The notes under the pieces are model-generated. The model ran no database searches. It saw only the letters and a list, made by a program, of their open reading frames with translations, and had not been told where the DNA came from. This document shows, piece after piece, positions 15,809 through 23,676 of a stretch of 60,827 nt of DNA. The stretch spans positions 36,308 through 97,134 of the forward strand of contig DLGQ01000034.1 in NCBI GenBank assembly GCA_002482775.1. The letters run 5' to 3'. Positions within the stretch are counted from its first letter, which is position 1, and every line of letters starts with the position of its first letter. Source of the stretch: Flavobacteriales bacterium UBA7690 (GTDB lineage Bacteria > Bacteroidota > Bacteroidia > Flavobacteriales_F > PHOS-HE28). The translations under genes and the position numbers were made by a program.

Positions 15809-16306
15809 TCACTGCCCTAGGAAGTGGCGGTCTATCTCTTGGAGCATTCCAGTGCAGTACGTACCTACAGACAGGTACACCGCCGAAAACAGCACCACCG
15901 CGTTTGCCCCGAAAAGGATGATCGAATGGCGGATCACGCTCCGGCGCACAAGCAGCCTCATGTACAGCAGATCGAACACCACAAAGCTGAACAGTGCAAT
16001 GACCCCGAACTGCGCATGGTCAGTGAAGTAGCGCTTCGCCTCGCTCCAGAGGATATCGACCGAATGCTCGCGCGTATCAGCGATGGGCGCGACAACGATC
16101 AATGCTGTGCTCAGTATCATCCACCATGCGAAGAGGAAGGACAAACTATTCAATGCGTAGAGCAGCACGATCTTAAATGGGATCCAATCCTTCTTGATAA
16201 GATGCCTCACGATCAAGATGGCCAACAAAGCCCACGAAGCGAAGGCTGCGAAATGTCCGATCCAAATGATGGTTTGCTGGGTGGCCCAACTGATCGACGT
16301 GAACAT
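15809..16306 (-). CDS. Small integral membrane protein, four predicted helices
   Basis: The 165-residue product has four hydrophobic segments (about residues 10-32, 45-72, 98-115 and 125-148) joined by short, basic or acidic loops, with no recognised catalytic motif. It is probably an inner-membrane protein of unknown function. Its ATG shares one base with the TGA of the upstream ALDH-derived leader ORF (TGATG at 16304-16308), so translation is likely coupled to that leader. It is sandwiched between the leader and the full ALDH gene, all on the same strand. Confidence 0.8.
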   Translation of the reverse strand: MFTSISWATQQTIIWIGHFAAFASWALLAILIVRHLIKKDWIPFKIVLLYALNSLSFLFAWWMILSTALIVVAPIADTREHSVDILWSEAKRYFTDHAQFGVIALFSFVVFDLLYMRLLVRRSVIRHSIILFGANAVVLFSAVYLSVGTYCTGMLQEIDRHFLGQ

Positions 16307-16383
16307 CAGATCATACGGACAGTGTCCTTGGATTCGGGGGCTGGGGCGAGGGCCCAGTCGAAAGATTGCTTCTTCGTTGCCAT
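16306..16383 (-). pseudogene. Leader ORF B: first 20 codons of ALDH plus five codons, coupled to the membrane-protein gene
   Basis: The 25-codon ORF reads M-A-T-K-K-Q-S-F-D-W-A-L-A-P-A-P-E-S-K-D, as in the ALDH at 14318-15775 with one changed residue, then T-V-R-M-I and stop. Repeat homology extends 15 nt upstream and includes the TAACTTCG box (16390-16397). The stop overlaps the next start as TGATG. The near-identity with copy A means the duplication is recent or maintained by conversion. Confidence 0.7.
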
Positions 16384-16426
16384 GGTGAGCGAAGTTAGAA
16401 TGGAACCTGCTCAGGCAGTATCAAGC

Positions 16427-17065
16427 TTACTGTTCCAATTCTGACGCAAGGTTGACCAAGTAAGGCCGGCCGTCTTCCATGGCCAGCTTCAGGTAGGATT
16501 CCAGCAAAGGTGACCCGATCTCTTTGAGGGTGGCCAAGACCGCCATACGCTGGTACTCATCGACTTCACCGTACAGGTTCCGGATCCAATGCGCCTCGCA
16601 ATAGCGTTCAGCCTTTTGCGGATCGACCTTGGCGAGGGCCATCAGTGCTCTGCGGTTCACATACTCCTCAGCATCGTTCACGTAGCGTTCGATCAGGCCG
16701 ATCGCCTTTTGCGTGTCCGCGATCCGCGGAAGCGCGTTGGCCAATTGCCATTTACTGTCCTGTTCGCCATGGATCAAGGCATATTCCGAAAGTGCAATGA
16801 GCGCGTCGTCGGTCAGGTCCTCGACCAACCGCTCACATTCATTGTCTCTTGCAATGATGTACTCGAGCAGGCTGAGCTCGTTGGAGTTCCAGCGTGACGA
16901 GGGTAGGGAACGTATGAAATCTTTGAAGTGAGCTTCAATGGCATCCCAATCCGGATAGTCCGTCTCCCATTCGGCGCTGATCGTTGAAGGTTCGGAGAGC
17001 ATGACCTCCGCCCATGACTCGAACTTGTCGATCTCGATGAAGAGCGGGTGTACCAGATGCTTCAT
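16427..17065 (-). CDS. HEAT-repeat-like helical protein, function unknown
   Basis: The 212-residue product is acidic and almost wholly helical, with repeated two-helix units such as L-T-D-D-A-L-I-A-L-S-E-Y-A-L and V-N-R-R-A-L-M-A-L-A-K-V-D-P, resembling HEAT/Armadillo-type scaffolds. It has no signal peptide or catalytic motif. Proteins of this shape occur among immunity and adaptor proteins, but no assignment is possible. Its ATG (17063-17065) shares one base with the TGA of leader ORF C, the same TGATG junction as at 16304-16308. Confidence 0.7.
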   Translation of the reverse strand: MKHLVHPLFIEIDKFESWAEVMLSEPSTISAEWETDYPDWDAIEAHFKDFIRSLPSSRWNSNELSLLEYIIARDNECERLVEDLTDDALIALSEYALIHGEQDSKWQLANALPRIADTQKAIGLIERYVNDAEEYVNRRALMALAKVDPQKAERYCEAHWIRNLYGEVDEYQRMAVLATLKEIGSPLLESYLKLAMEDGRPYLVNLASELEQ

Positions 17066-17166
17066 CAACCGCCGATGAAGAGGTCGTACTCGGACTTGAG
17101 GGTGAAGTGGTCCTTGGATCCGGGGGCGGGCGATAGTTGCCAGTCGATCGTGTTCTTCTTGGCCAT
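17065..17166 (-). pseudogene. Leader ORF C: first 33 codons of a diverged ALDH, coupled to the HEAT-like gene
   Basis: The ORF starts M-A-K-K-N-T-I-D-W-Q-L-S-P-A-P-G and runs through the ALDH positions F-T-L-K-S-E-Y-D-L-F-I-G-G, then stops exactly where the next gene begins (TGATG). Its first half differs from the local ALDH by several residues, so it derives from a different homologue or an older duplication than leader B. The promoter-box repeat is absent upstream. Confidence 0.7.
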
Positions 17167-17305
17167 GCGTGGTGCGCCGTTGCCAGAAGGGCGAAGGCGT
17201 GCGACGAAGATAGATGCCTCCCGTTGCAATTGGGCGCAGGCACTGCACTCCCACATTGTCGACCCATCAACTGGCGGATCTCCACGGATGGATCATTCCG
17301 GCTAC

Positions 17306-17593
17306 CTATCCCTCAACCTCCGTGAATTCGATGTCGACCATTGAGGTCACCTTCACCTTCTTGTTCGACCCAGCGGCCCGAGCGACCAACTCCTGTACTC
17401 TCCGCAGGCTTTCTTTCAACTCCTGGATCCTTTCCGTGGCGACTTTGTCATTGCACCCGAAACGTTCTTGTGAACTGAAGTTCTTCATTTCGTGGAAGTG
17501 GATCTTGGCGTGGAGTAAGCTGACTAGGACCTCCCGAGCCTCCTCGGCGGTGAAATAGCCCTTGAGAAGCGATAGCGTTTCAATCTTGTTCAT
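17306..17593 (-). CDS. Small cytoplasmic protein, paralogue of 17759-18019
   Basis: The 95-residue product begins M-N-K-I-E-T-L-S-L-L-K-G-Y-F-T-A-E-E-A and contains H-A-K-I-H-F-H-E-M, followed by a charged coiled-coil-like helix (R-I-Q-E-L-K-E-S-L-R-R-V-Q-E-L). The protein at 17759-18019 shares the same order (G-E-F-S-A-V-D-A-L-E-L, H-I-K-I-K-F-H-E-E, K-I-K-Q-L-Q-K-Q-L). The Met at 17593 is chosen because it starts this shared region. It overlaps the end of the upstream small membrane-protein gene by 14 nt. The family is unknown. Confidence 0.72.
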   Translation of the reverse strand: MNKIETLSLLKGYFTAEEAREVLVSLLHAKIHFHEMKNFSSQERFGCNDKVATERIQELKESLRRVQELVARAAGSNKKVKVTSMVDIEFTEVEG

Positions 17594-17762
17594 TGGCTTG
17601 TTGATCTGATGTGGTATACCGGTGGGCGCTCTGGGCACCGAAGAGCACCGCAAGGGCCGTGTAGAGGGTGCGATCAGGTCCATTCGATGTGGTCCAGGCC
17701 AGAACAAGGCACAAGACCATGAGGCCCGGCAGAAGCAGGTCCTTCACCTCGTAGGTTCTCAT
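17580..17762 (-). CDS. Small single-span membrane protein
   Basis: The 60-residue product has hydrophobic segments L-L-L-P-G-L-M-V-L-C-L-V-L-A-W and T-A-L-A-V-L-F-G-A, followed by a polar tail. Its start overlaps the stop of the upstream paralogue gene as ATGA (17759-17762) and its end overlaps the next gene, so it sits in a compact three-gene group. The overlaps are the main support for it being a real gene. Confidence 0.55.
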   Translation of the reverse strand: MRTYEVKDLLLPGLMVLCLVLAWTTSNGPDRTLYTALAVLFGAQSAHRYTTSDQQANEQD

Positions 17763-18019
17763 GGCGCGGTGATCCTGATGGTGGCATCCAGCTTAAGGCG
17801 GTCCATCTCCGGACCTACGGCGGTCCGCAATTGGCATAGCTGTTTCTGGAGTTGTTTGATCTTCGATTCACGGTACTTGATATCCTCCTCACTGCTGTCC
17901 TGACCGACCCGTTCCTCGTGGAACTTGATCTTGATGTGGATCATCTGTGCGACCAGCTCCAAGGCGTCGACCGCGCTGAATTCGCCGAGTATGAGTTGTA
18001 GGTCCATGGTTCCCATCAT
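17759..18019 (-). CDS. Small cytoplasmic protein, paralogue of 17306-17593
   Basis: The product of about 86 residues has a short N-terminal helix (L-Q-L-I-L-G-E-F-S-A-V-D-A-L-E-L), the block H-I-K-I-K-F-H-E and a coiled-coil segment (K-I-K-Q-L-Q-K-Q-L-C-Q-L-R). Two adjacent ATGs (18019 and 18016) overlap the stop of the isocitrate dehydrogenase gene, so it is probably translated from the same mRNA. The tandem paralogues may bind each other through their coiled coils, which is inference. Confidence 0.65.
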   Translation of the reverse strand: MMGTMDLQLILGEFSAVDALELVAQMIHIKIKFHEERVGQDSSEEDIKYRESKIKQLQKQLCQLRTAVGPEMDRLKLDATIRITAP

Positions 18020-19452
18020 TGTCCTTGCCCAAGCGAAAAGGCGGGTTTACCGTTGAAGGAGTAGAGGTTCTCAGTTTTGATGCTATCGATACCGCTTGCT
18101 TGGGCTTTGCTCAGCAGCTCGATGATGTGTTCCTTGGTCATGGCCATTCCCGGTTCAGGCTTGAAGCGGCAGCGCCAGTGATCGGTACAGAAGGTCTCTT
18201 TGAAACCGTTCGGCCACACCTTGATGCCTCTGTTGGTGATCATGGTGAGCTTCACACCGCCGATCTCCATGGCGCTCAGGTCCTCGGCCAGTGCATCCGG
18301 TTCGCTGCCGCTCCAGTGTACGAAGACATCGACGCCCAGGAGGACCTTCTCGGCCTGTGCACGCCGCTTGTAGCGGGGCAGTTCCAATGCCGCATTGTTG
18401 GAATAGGAGACCGGTTTCAGAACGGATGGCCTTTTACCCAGGTTGGCGATCACGGCTTTCGCGAACTCCTTAGTGCCCAACTTCTCCTTGCTCACACCTT
18501 CCTTGAAGATGTCGTAGGTGTGTGTACCATCCTCCAAGGTCTTCAGCCACGCATTCTGCACCTTCTCAGCGACCGCTGTCTGGCCGATGTGGTTCAGCAT
18601 CATGATGGCGCCTTGCAGCAAGCCGGAAGGGTTGGCCACGTTCTGCCCGGCCCGGCGCGGTGCGGAACCGTGGATCGCCTCGAACATGGAACACTCTTCG
18701 CCGATGTTCGCCGAACCGGCCAATCCTACGGAACCGGTGATCTGTGCGGCCACATCGCTGAGCACATCACCATAGAGGTTCGGCATCACGATCACATCGA
18801 ACAGCTCCGGTGTATCCGCAAGTTTGGCCGCCCCGATGTCGATGATCCAATGTTCGTTCTCGATCTCGGGATACTCCTTCGCGATCTCGTCGAAGACCTG
18901 ATGGAAGAGTCCGTCCGTCTGCTTCATGATGTTGTCCTTGGTGAAGCAGGTCACCTTCTTCCGGTTCTGTTGCTTGGCATACTCGAAGGCATAACGCACG
19001 ATCTTCTCACACCCGGGTCGGCTGATGAGCTTCAGGCATTGCACCACCTCATCGGTCTGCTGATGTTCGATGCCGGCATAGAGGTCCTCTTCGTTCTCGC
19101 GCACGATCACGATGTCCATCACCGGGTGCTTGGTGCTCACGAACGGATGCAAGCTCATGCACGGGCGCACATTGGAATAGAGACCCAGGAATTTGCGCGT
19201 CGTCACGTTCAGACTTTTGTAACCGCCACCTTGCGGGGTGGTGATCGGGGCCTTCAAGAAGACCTTGTTCCTTCGGATCGTCTCCCACGATGCTTCTGAT
19301 ATCCCGGAGGTGTTGCCCGCTAAGTAGACCTTCTCGCCTACCTCTATCTCTTCGATCCGGAGCTTGGCGCCTGCGGCCAGAATGATCTCCAACGTAGCGT
19401 CCATGATCTCGGGACCGATGCCATCACCTTTTGCTACTGTTACGGGGGTCAT
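18016..19452 (-). CDS. icd: Isocitrate dehydrogenase, Thermus-type with C-terminal extension
   Basis: The 478-residue enzyme starts V-A-K-G-D-G-I-G-P-E-I and has the beta-decarboxylating dehydrogenase motifs: the substrate-site region S-L-N-V-T-T-R-K and N-V-R-P, V-R-E-N-E-E-D-L-Y-A-G, and the metal-site region N-L-Y-G-D-V-L-S-D. About 140 residues beyond the ~335-residue core form the extra C-terminal domain seen in the Thermus-type enzyme. It converts isocitrate to 2-oxoglutarate in the citric acid cycle. The Met at 19452 fits the family start. It is divergent from a LysR gene across 163 nt, which suggests control by that regulator. Confidence 0.9.
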   Translation of the reverse strand: MTPVTVAKGDGIGPEIMDATLEIILAAGAKLRIEEIEVGEKVYLAGNTSGISEASWETIRRNKVFLKAPITTPQGGGYKSLNVTTRKFLGLYSNVRPCMSLHPFVSTKHPVMDIVIVRENEEDLYAGIEHQQTDEVVQCLKLISRPGCEKIVRYAFEYAKQQNRKKVTCFTKDNIMKQTDGLFHQVFDEIAKEYPEIENEHWIIDIGAAKLADTPELFDVIVMPNLYGDVLSDVAAQITGSVGLAGSANIGEECSMFEAIHGSAPRRAGQNVANPSGLLQGAIMMLNHIGQTAVAEKVQNAWLKTLEDGTHTYDIFKEGVSKEKLGTKEFAKAVIANLGKRPSVLKPVSYSNNAALELPRYKRRAQAEKVLLGVDVFVHWSGSEPDALAEDLSAMEIGGVKLTMITNRGIKVWPNGFKETFCTDHWRCRFKPEPGMAMTKEHIIELLSKAQASGIDSIKTENLYSFNGKPAFSLGQGQ

Positions 19453-19500
19453 ATCGTTTGTTGAGTGTTGAATGCGGCGCAAATGTGAAAGCCAATCACC

Positions 19501-19516
19501 ATATATTTTCATATAT
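19501..19516. promoter_or_regulatory. AT-rich inverted repeat between icd and the LysR gene
   Basis: ATATAT-TTTC-ATATAT lies in the middle of the divergent intergenic region, in a stretch far more AT-rich than its surroundings. It is a candidate operator for the LysR-type regulator or promoter DNA for either gene. Confidence 0.4.
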
Positions 19517-19615
19517 CTTTATAATCCCATCCATAACGCTTGCTTATGTATTGGTCGCGATCATCGACCTTGCAGCCCCTCATCATTCAACCGACAGAAC
19601 GTCCACGCGACAAGC

Positions 19616-20539
19616 ATGAACTACACCTTGAACCAACTGCGCATCTTTCTGAAGATCGTGCAAACGCAAAGCGTGACCAAGGCGGCGGAAGAGCTTCACT
19701 TGAGCCAACCTGCGGTGTCCATCCAGCTCAGGAATTTTCAGGCCCAGTTCGAGATCCCCTTAACGGAGGTGCTGGGCAGAAGGATCCACATCACGGACTT
19801 TGGTCATGAGGTCGCGCTGTCCGCAGAGACCATCATGGAACAGGTGGACGCGATCAACTACAAGACCCTGGCCCATAAAGGTCAATTGACCGGTAAGTTG
19901 AAGATCGCGGTGGTATCCACCGGTAAGTATGTGATGCCTTACTTCCTTGCCGATCTCATCAAGGCCCATCCGGGCATTGAATTGATGATGGACGTGACGA
20001 ACAAGAGCGAAGTGGTGAAGAGCCTACAGGATAACGAGGTGAATTTTGCACTCGTCTCCATCCTGCCCACGGGCCTGGCCGTCGAGCGTATGGATCTGTT
20101 GAAGAACAAGCTCTATCTGGTGGGGAATGCGAAGCATACGATGAAGCGGCCGACGAACTCACGCGCGTTCTTCCAGCAACTACCCCTGATCTTCCGTGAA
20201 AAGGGATCCGGCACGCGGCAGACCATGGAACGATTCATAGAAAGCAATGATCTGAAGGTGCTTCGGAAAATGGAATTGACCTCCAACGAGGCGGTGAAGC
20301 AGTCGTTGCTGGCTGGCCTAGGCTATTCCATCATGCCGTTGATCGGGATCCGGAACGAACTCCAGAACAAGGAGCTGGCGATCATTCCCTTGAAGGGTTT
20401 GCCGATCACGACCACCTGGAGCCTCATCTGGCTGAAAGGCAAGCAACACTCGCCCCCCTCTTCCGCACTTATTGACCACCTGAAGGCGAACAGAGCGAGC
20501 ATCGTTAAGGAGAAATTCAGTTGGTACGAAGGGTATTGA
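19616..20539 (+). CDS. LysR-family transcriptional regulator
   Basis: The 307-residue product opens M-N-Y-T-L-N-Q-L-R-I-F-L-K-I-V and has a canonical LysR helix-turn-helix (S-V-T-K-A-A-E-E-L-H-L-S-Q-P-A-V-S). A periplasmic-binding-like effector domain follows (E-K-G-S-G-T-R-Q-T-M-E, G-L-G-Y-S-I-M-P). The upstream ATG at 19472 lies in the icd promoter region and is rejected. As a divergent neighbour it is the natural candidate to control icd, and the effector is unknown. Confidence 0.92.
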   Translation: MNYTLNQLRIFLKIVQTQSVTKAAEELHLSQPAVSIQLRNFQAQFEIPLTEVLGRRIHITDFGHEVALSAETIMEQVDAINYKTLAHKGQLTGKLKIAVVSTGKYVMPYFLADLIKAHPGIELMMDVTNKSEVVKSLQDNEVNFALVSILPTGLAVERMDLLKNKLYLVGNAKHTMKRPTNSRAFFQQLPLIFREKGSGTRQTMERFIESNDLKVLRKMELTSNEAVKQSLLAGLGYSIMPLIGIRNELQNKELAIIPLKGLPITTTWSLIWLKGKQHSPPSSALIDHLKANRASIVKEKFSWYEGY

Positions 20540-20671
20540 TGGTATCGGGTCACAGATCGCCCGGCCAGGCGTGACCGACCGTCCTACGGATCGCACTGCT
20601 GGCAGAACTGTGGCTCTTCCGCCTGCGTACGGTCCGGCTCCAAGCTGAATCGGAGCCACACCGATCAATTC

Positions 20672-20986
20672 GACCACGGCGAACTGGCGGGCTTTCTCAT
20701 GCAGCAAACGTGTGATGCGGTAGATGGTAATTGGCGAGTTCGGCCGCAGGCATCCTGCTCCACACGGTGTCGTAGGCCATGCGCGCGGCTTTCAAGGCGG
20801 CGTCCACATCGGCCGCGTTGGCTTCGGCGATGCGCGCGATCTTCTGCTCGTTGGCGGGGTTGATGGTGTCGAAGTAGTGGCCCGATTTCGGCTTGACCCA
20901 CTTGCCGCCAATGAAGAGGGCGCAGTGGTCCTTGGATCCGGGGCTGGGGCGAGGGCCCAGTCGAAAGCTTGCTTCTTCGTTGCCAT
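20672..20986 (-). pseudogene. Decayed copy D of the aldehyde dehydrogenase 5' third
   Basis: This segment, together with the 19 nt upstream to about 21005, is closely similar to the first ~105 codons of the ALDH at 14318-15775: M-A-T-K-K-Q-A-F-D-W-A-L-A-P-A-P, then, in another frame, I-G-G-K-W-V-K-P-K-S-G-H-Y-F-D-T-I-N-P and R-Q-F-A-V-V-E. A one-base loss in the proline-rich part and a missing piece over the T-L-K-S-E-Y-D positions break the frame. No gene follows it on its strand, since the LysR gene converges from the other side. The rest of the 20540-21132 interval shows nothing else. Confidence 0.8.
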
Positions 20987-21132
20987 GGTGAGCGAATTCA
21001 GTTGGTGTTCCGCAGCTGGGATATGGTCTCACGATGCGCTGGCTGGCTGTGGCCATTTGTCACCACCTGATGAATATCAATGTTCGCGCCCGTGGCGACC
21101 CGTACCTTGTAAGGACACCGACAACCCTTCCC

Positions 21133-21933
21133 ATGCAACGCATCCTTCTCCCGACCGATAACAGCGACACCGCTTTCAACGCTGCGCGCTTCGCATTCGA
21201 CATCTTCGGAACTGAAGAATGCCGCTACACCTTGGTACACACGTTCTTGAAAACGGCCTACCGGAACGCCCTGCTGCCGGTGGTGGACACGGAACGTGAA
21301 GCCGCCAATAAGTTGCGCCGTTTCGAGCGCCGCTGTCGGCAATATGCCGGTAAAGTGAGTTTGGCCAAGCGCGCTGAACCGTTCCAGCTGGTGGATGTGC
21401 TGAACGACCTGGCCAATGAAGGCAAGGGCGAGCTGATCGTGATGGGCACACAAGGCGAAGGGAACTACGGAATGGTGGGCCGCAATGCCACATCGGTGGT
21501 GATGGGTGCGCATGTGCCGGTGATCACGGTACCCTCCGGATGGGAACCCGCACCGATCAAGCGGATCATGCTGGCGAGCGATGGTGTGCCTATGACAGCC
21601 GCCTCGGTAGAACCGCTCATCGCCATTGCACGACACACCGGCGCGGAGGTGGTGGTGGCACATGTGCGCAACAACAGTGTGGCCTTCGATGAGCGCGGGG
21701 GTAGGGCCGCGCTGGTCAAACTGTTCGCCGGTATCCGCCACTCCTTCGTTACGGTGGCCGATGCTGATGTGACCAACACGCTGAACGACCTCGCCCGAGA
21801 TGGGCGCGTGCAACTGGTGGCCGTCATCCACCGGAAAAAGAGTTTCTGGGAGCGCCTGTTCAACTCCAGCAAGGCGAAGCGCATGGCCTTGCACACCACC
21901 ACACCACTGATCGTGCTCCGCGATCGCCCTTGA
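21133..21933 (+). CDS. Universal stress protein with two USP domains
   Basis: The 266-residue product has two UspA-like domains in tandem. The first starts R-I-L-L-P-T-D-N-S and carries a G-T-Q-G-E-G-N-Y segment, which recalls the G-x-x-G nucleotide loop. The second starts R-I-M-L-A-S-D-G and has a weaker loop. Such tandem proteins bind ATP or form dimer-like folds during stress. The ATG at 21133 begins the conserved first strand. The gene is single, convergent with the ompA-like gene, and there is a short GGAACG/CGTTCC palindrome (21955-21966) between them. Confidence 0.87.
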   Translation: MQRILLPTDNSDTAFNAARFAFDIFGTEECRYTLVHTFLKTAYRNALLPVVDTEREAANKLRRFERRCRQYAGKVSLAKRAEPFQLVDVLNDLANEGKGELIVMGTQGEGNYGMVGRNATSVVMGAHVPVITVPSGWEPAPIKRIMLASDGVPMTAASVEPLIAIARHTGAEVVVAHVRNNSVAFDERGGRAALVKLFAGIRHSFVTVADADVTNTLNDLARDGRVQLVAVIHRKKSFWERLFNSSKAKRMALHTTTPLIVLRDRP

Positions 21934-22077
21934 GCCCACGTCGGGAGCACCAAGGGAACGCGTTCCGGGGAAGCCCGGGAGGGTAGGATCCCTGCAGGCA
22001 AGCGTATGGTGCGGGGTACGTTCAAGTGCCCCACGGGGCTAGCCATTCACCTTCTGCTTTCGTGCCGTTCCGCCAGC

Positions 22078-23673
22078 CTACTCCAACACCTTGAACTCCG
22101 TACGCCGGTTCTGCTGGCGGCCCTCCTCGGTCTCGTTGGTGGCCATGGGCGTGCTTTCGCCATAGCCTTTCGCGACGAGTCGATCCTGCGCGATGCCCTT
22201 GCTCACCAGGTACACCACCACGGATGCGGCCCTGGCTTCGGAGAGTTTGCGGTTGTAGTCTTCCGCGCCTTTGTCGTCCGTGTGGCTGCCGAGTTCGATG
22301 CGCAAGCCGGGGTTCGCCTTCAGGAGTTCTACGAGGCCATCAAGTTCCTTGGTGCTTTCCGAGCGCAGCGTCGCCTTGTCGAAATCGTAGAAGACGTTGT
22401 TGAGCACCACGCGTTTGCCTGCCTTCAGCTTCTTCATCTCTACCACCTTCACCACTTCCTTGTAACTGGCGGTGTCGGTCAACTCGAAGTTCTCCGAGTG
22501 GAAGAGGTAGCCCGGTGCCGAGACGCTGATGCCGTAGTTCTTCCCGGAAGGCAGCGATAGCAGGAAGTTGCCCGTGCTGCTGTTGGATCGTTGTTTGGAG
22601 AACGACGTGTTCTTTTGATTGTCCGTGATCTCAATGTCGCACTCCAACGGAGCCTTGGTCTCTTCGTCGATCACCATGCCCTTCAACACCGTGAGCAGCG
22701 GATCCTGCGTCTTGCGGCCCGCGATGGGCGTGAACTTCACTTCGTAAATGTCCTTCTCGCCAAGGCCGCCGCTGCGTTCGCTGCTCATGTAAGCTGTGCG
22801 TCCATCGGCGAGGATGACGAGGTACAGATCATCACCGGGTGTGTTCAATGGAGGTCCAAGGTTCTTCGGCTTGCTCCACGTGCCATTGCCGAAGGTGCTT
22901 ACGAAGAGGTCGTATCCACCGGTGCTTCCGTGACCCTTGCTGCTGAAGTAGAGCGAGCGCCCGTCGGCATGCATGAAGATGCCCTGTTCGTCCTCCGGTG
23001 TATTGATCACAGGACCCATGTTCGTGAGCGCACCCCACTTGCCTTGATCCGTCCGTGTGGCGCACCAGATATCGTTGCCTCCTGATCCGCCTTTGCGATC
23101 ACTGACGAAGTAGATGGTGCGGCCATCCAATGAATAACATGCGGAGGACTCGTGCTTGTCGCTGTTGATGGGCTCGGGGAATTCGTTGAGCGTTGACCAT
23201 TCAGATCCGTTCAAGACGGATTCGAAGATGTTGCCGTTCCCATCATCATCATCATCGCGGTACACGAGCATGCGTTGTCCATCGGGTGAGATGGCGATGG
23301 CGCTGTTGTTCCTGGCCGGGGCGTTCACCGTTGGGCCGAGCAACTTGGGCGCGCTCCACTTCTTCTTCGCATCCACTGTCACTTCGTAGATGCTCTCCTT
23401 CCCCACCCTTCCCTTGGCCATATCGCGTTCGGTGGCGGGTCTGTTGCTGGTGAAGAGCAGTGTGCTACCATCGGCGCTCACTACCGGCGCGTAGTCGTTG
23501 AAGGGTGTGTTCAACGGCGGCATCAGCTTCTTGATGCTCACTTTGACCGTGTCGCCTGCCTTGTCGGCAGACAGGTTCTTCGCGGGCCGCTGGCCGAATG
23601 CGGGTTGTACCCCACAAACGACCAGGGCCGCGAACGCACCACGCAACAACACATATCGAAGGGTCCCCCTCAC
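22078..23673 (-). CDS. OmpA-family protein with PD40-type propeller (PorE-like)
   Basis: The 531-residue product has a signal peptide, a beta-propeller region with PD40/WD40-like strands (S-P-D-G-Q-R-M, S-L-D-G-R-T-I-Y-F-V-S-D-R), a carboxypeptidase-regulatory-like or CNA-B-like segment near residue 345, and a C-terminal OmpA domain (F-D-K-A-T-L-R-S-E-S, G-H-T-D-D-K-G, N-R-R-T-E-F) that binds peptidoglycan. This architecture matches PorE-like type IX partners without the TPR part. It starts 3 nt after the PorP/SprF stop, so both form one operon and are expected to work together in anchoring or exporting the cargo encoded just upstream. Confidence 0.9.
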   Translation of the reverse strand: MRGTLRYVLLRGAFAALVVCGVQPAFGQRPAKNLSADKAGDTVKVSIKKLMPPLNTPFNDYAPVVSADGSTLLFTSNRPATERDMAKGRVGKESIYEVTVDAKKKWSAPKLLGPTVNAPARNNSAIAISPDGQRMLVYRDDDDDGNGNIFESVLNGSEWSTLNEFPEPINSDKHESSACYSLDGRTIYFVSDRKGGSGGNDIWCATRTDQGKWGALTNMGPVINTPEDEQGIFMHADGRSLYFSSKGHGSTGGYDLFVSTFGNGTWSKPKNLGPPLNTPGDDLYLVILADGRTAYMSSERSGGLGEKDIYEVKFTPIAGRKTQDPLLTVLKGMVIDEETKAPLECDIEITDNQKNTSFSKQRSNSSTGNFLLSLPSGKNYGISVSAPGYLFHSENFELTDTASYKEVVKVVEMKKLKAGKRVVLNNVFYDFDKATLRSESTKELDGLVELLKANPGLRIELGSHTDDKGAEDYNRKLSEARAASVVVYLVSKGIAQDRLVAKGYGESTPMATNETEEGRQQNRRTEFKVLE

Positions 23674-23676
23674 TGA

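Noticed and set aside
18019..19299. A 426-codon plus-strand open frame opposite icd
   Set aside because: Shadow of the isocitrate dehydrogenase gene; no recognisable protein features.
6725..21000. The whole accessory region as an integron cassette array
   Set aside because: Only one weak attC-like site was found, genes lie on both strands and no integrase is present.
15716..21005. ALDH fragments as assembly duplicates
   Set aside because: The copies differ in length, divergence and flanks, and join exactly to different genes, which an assembly error would not produce repeatedly.
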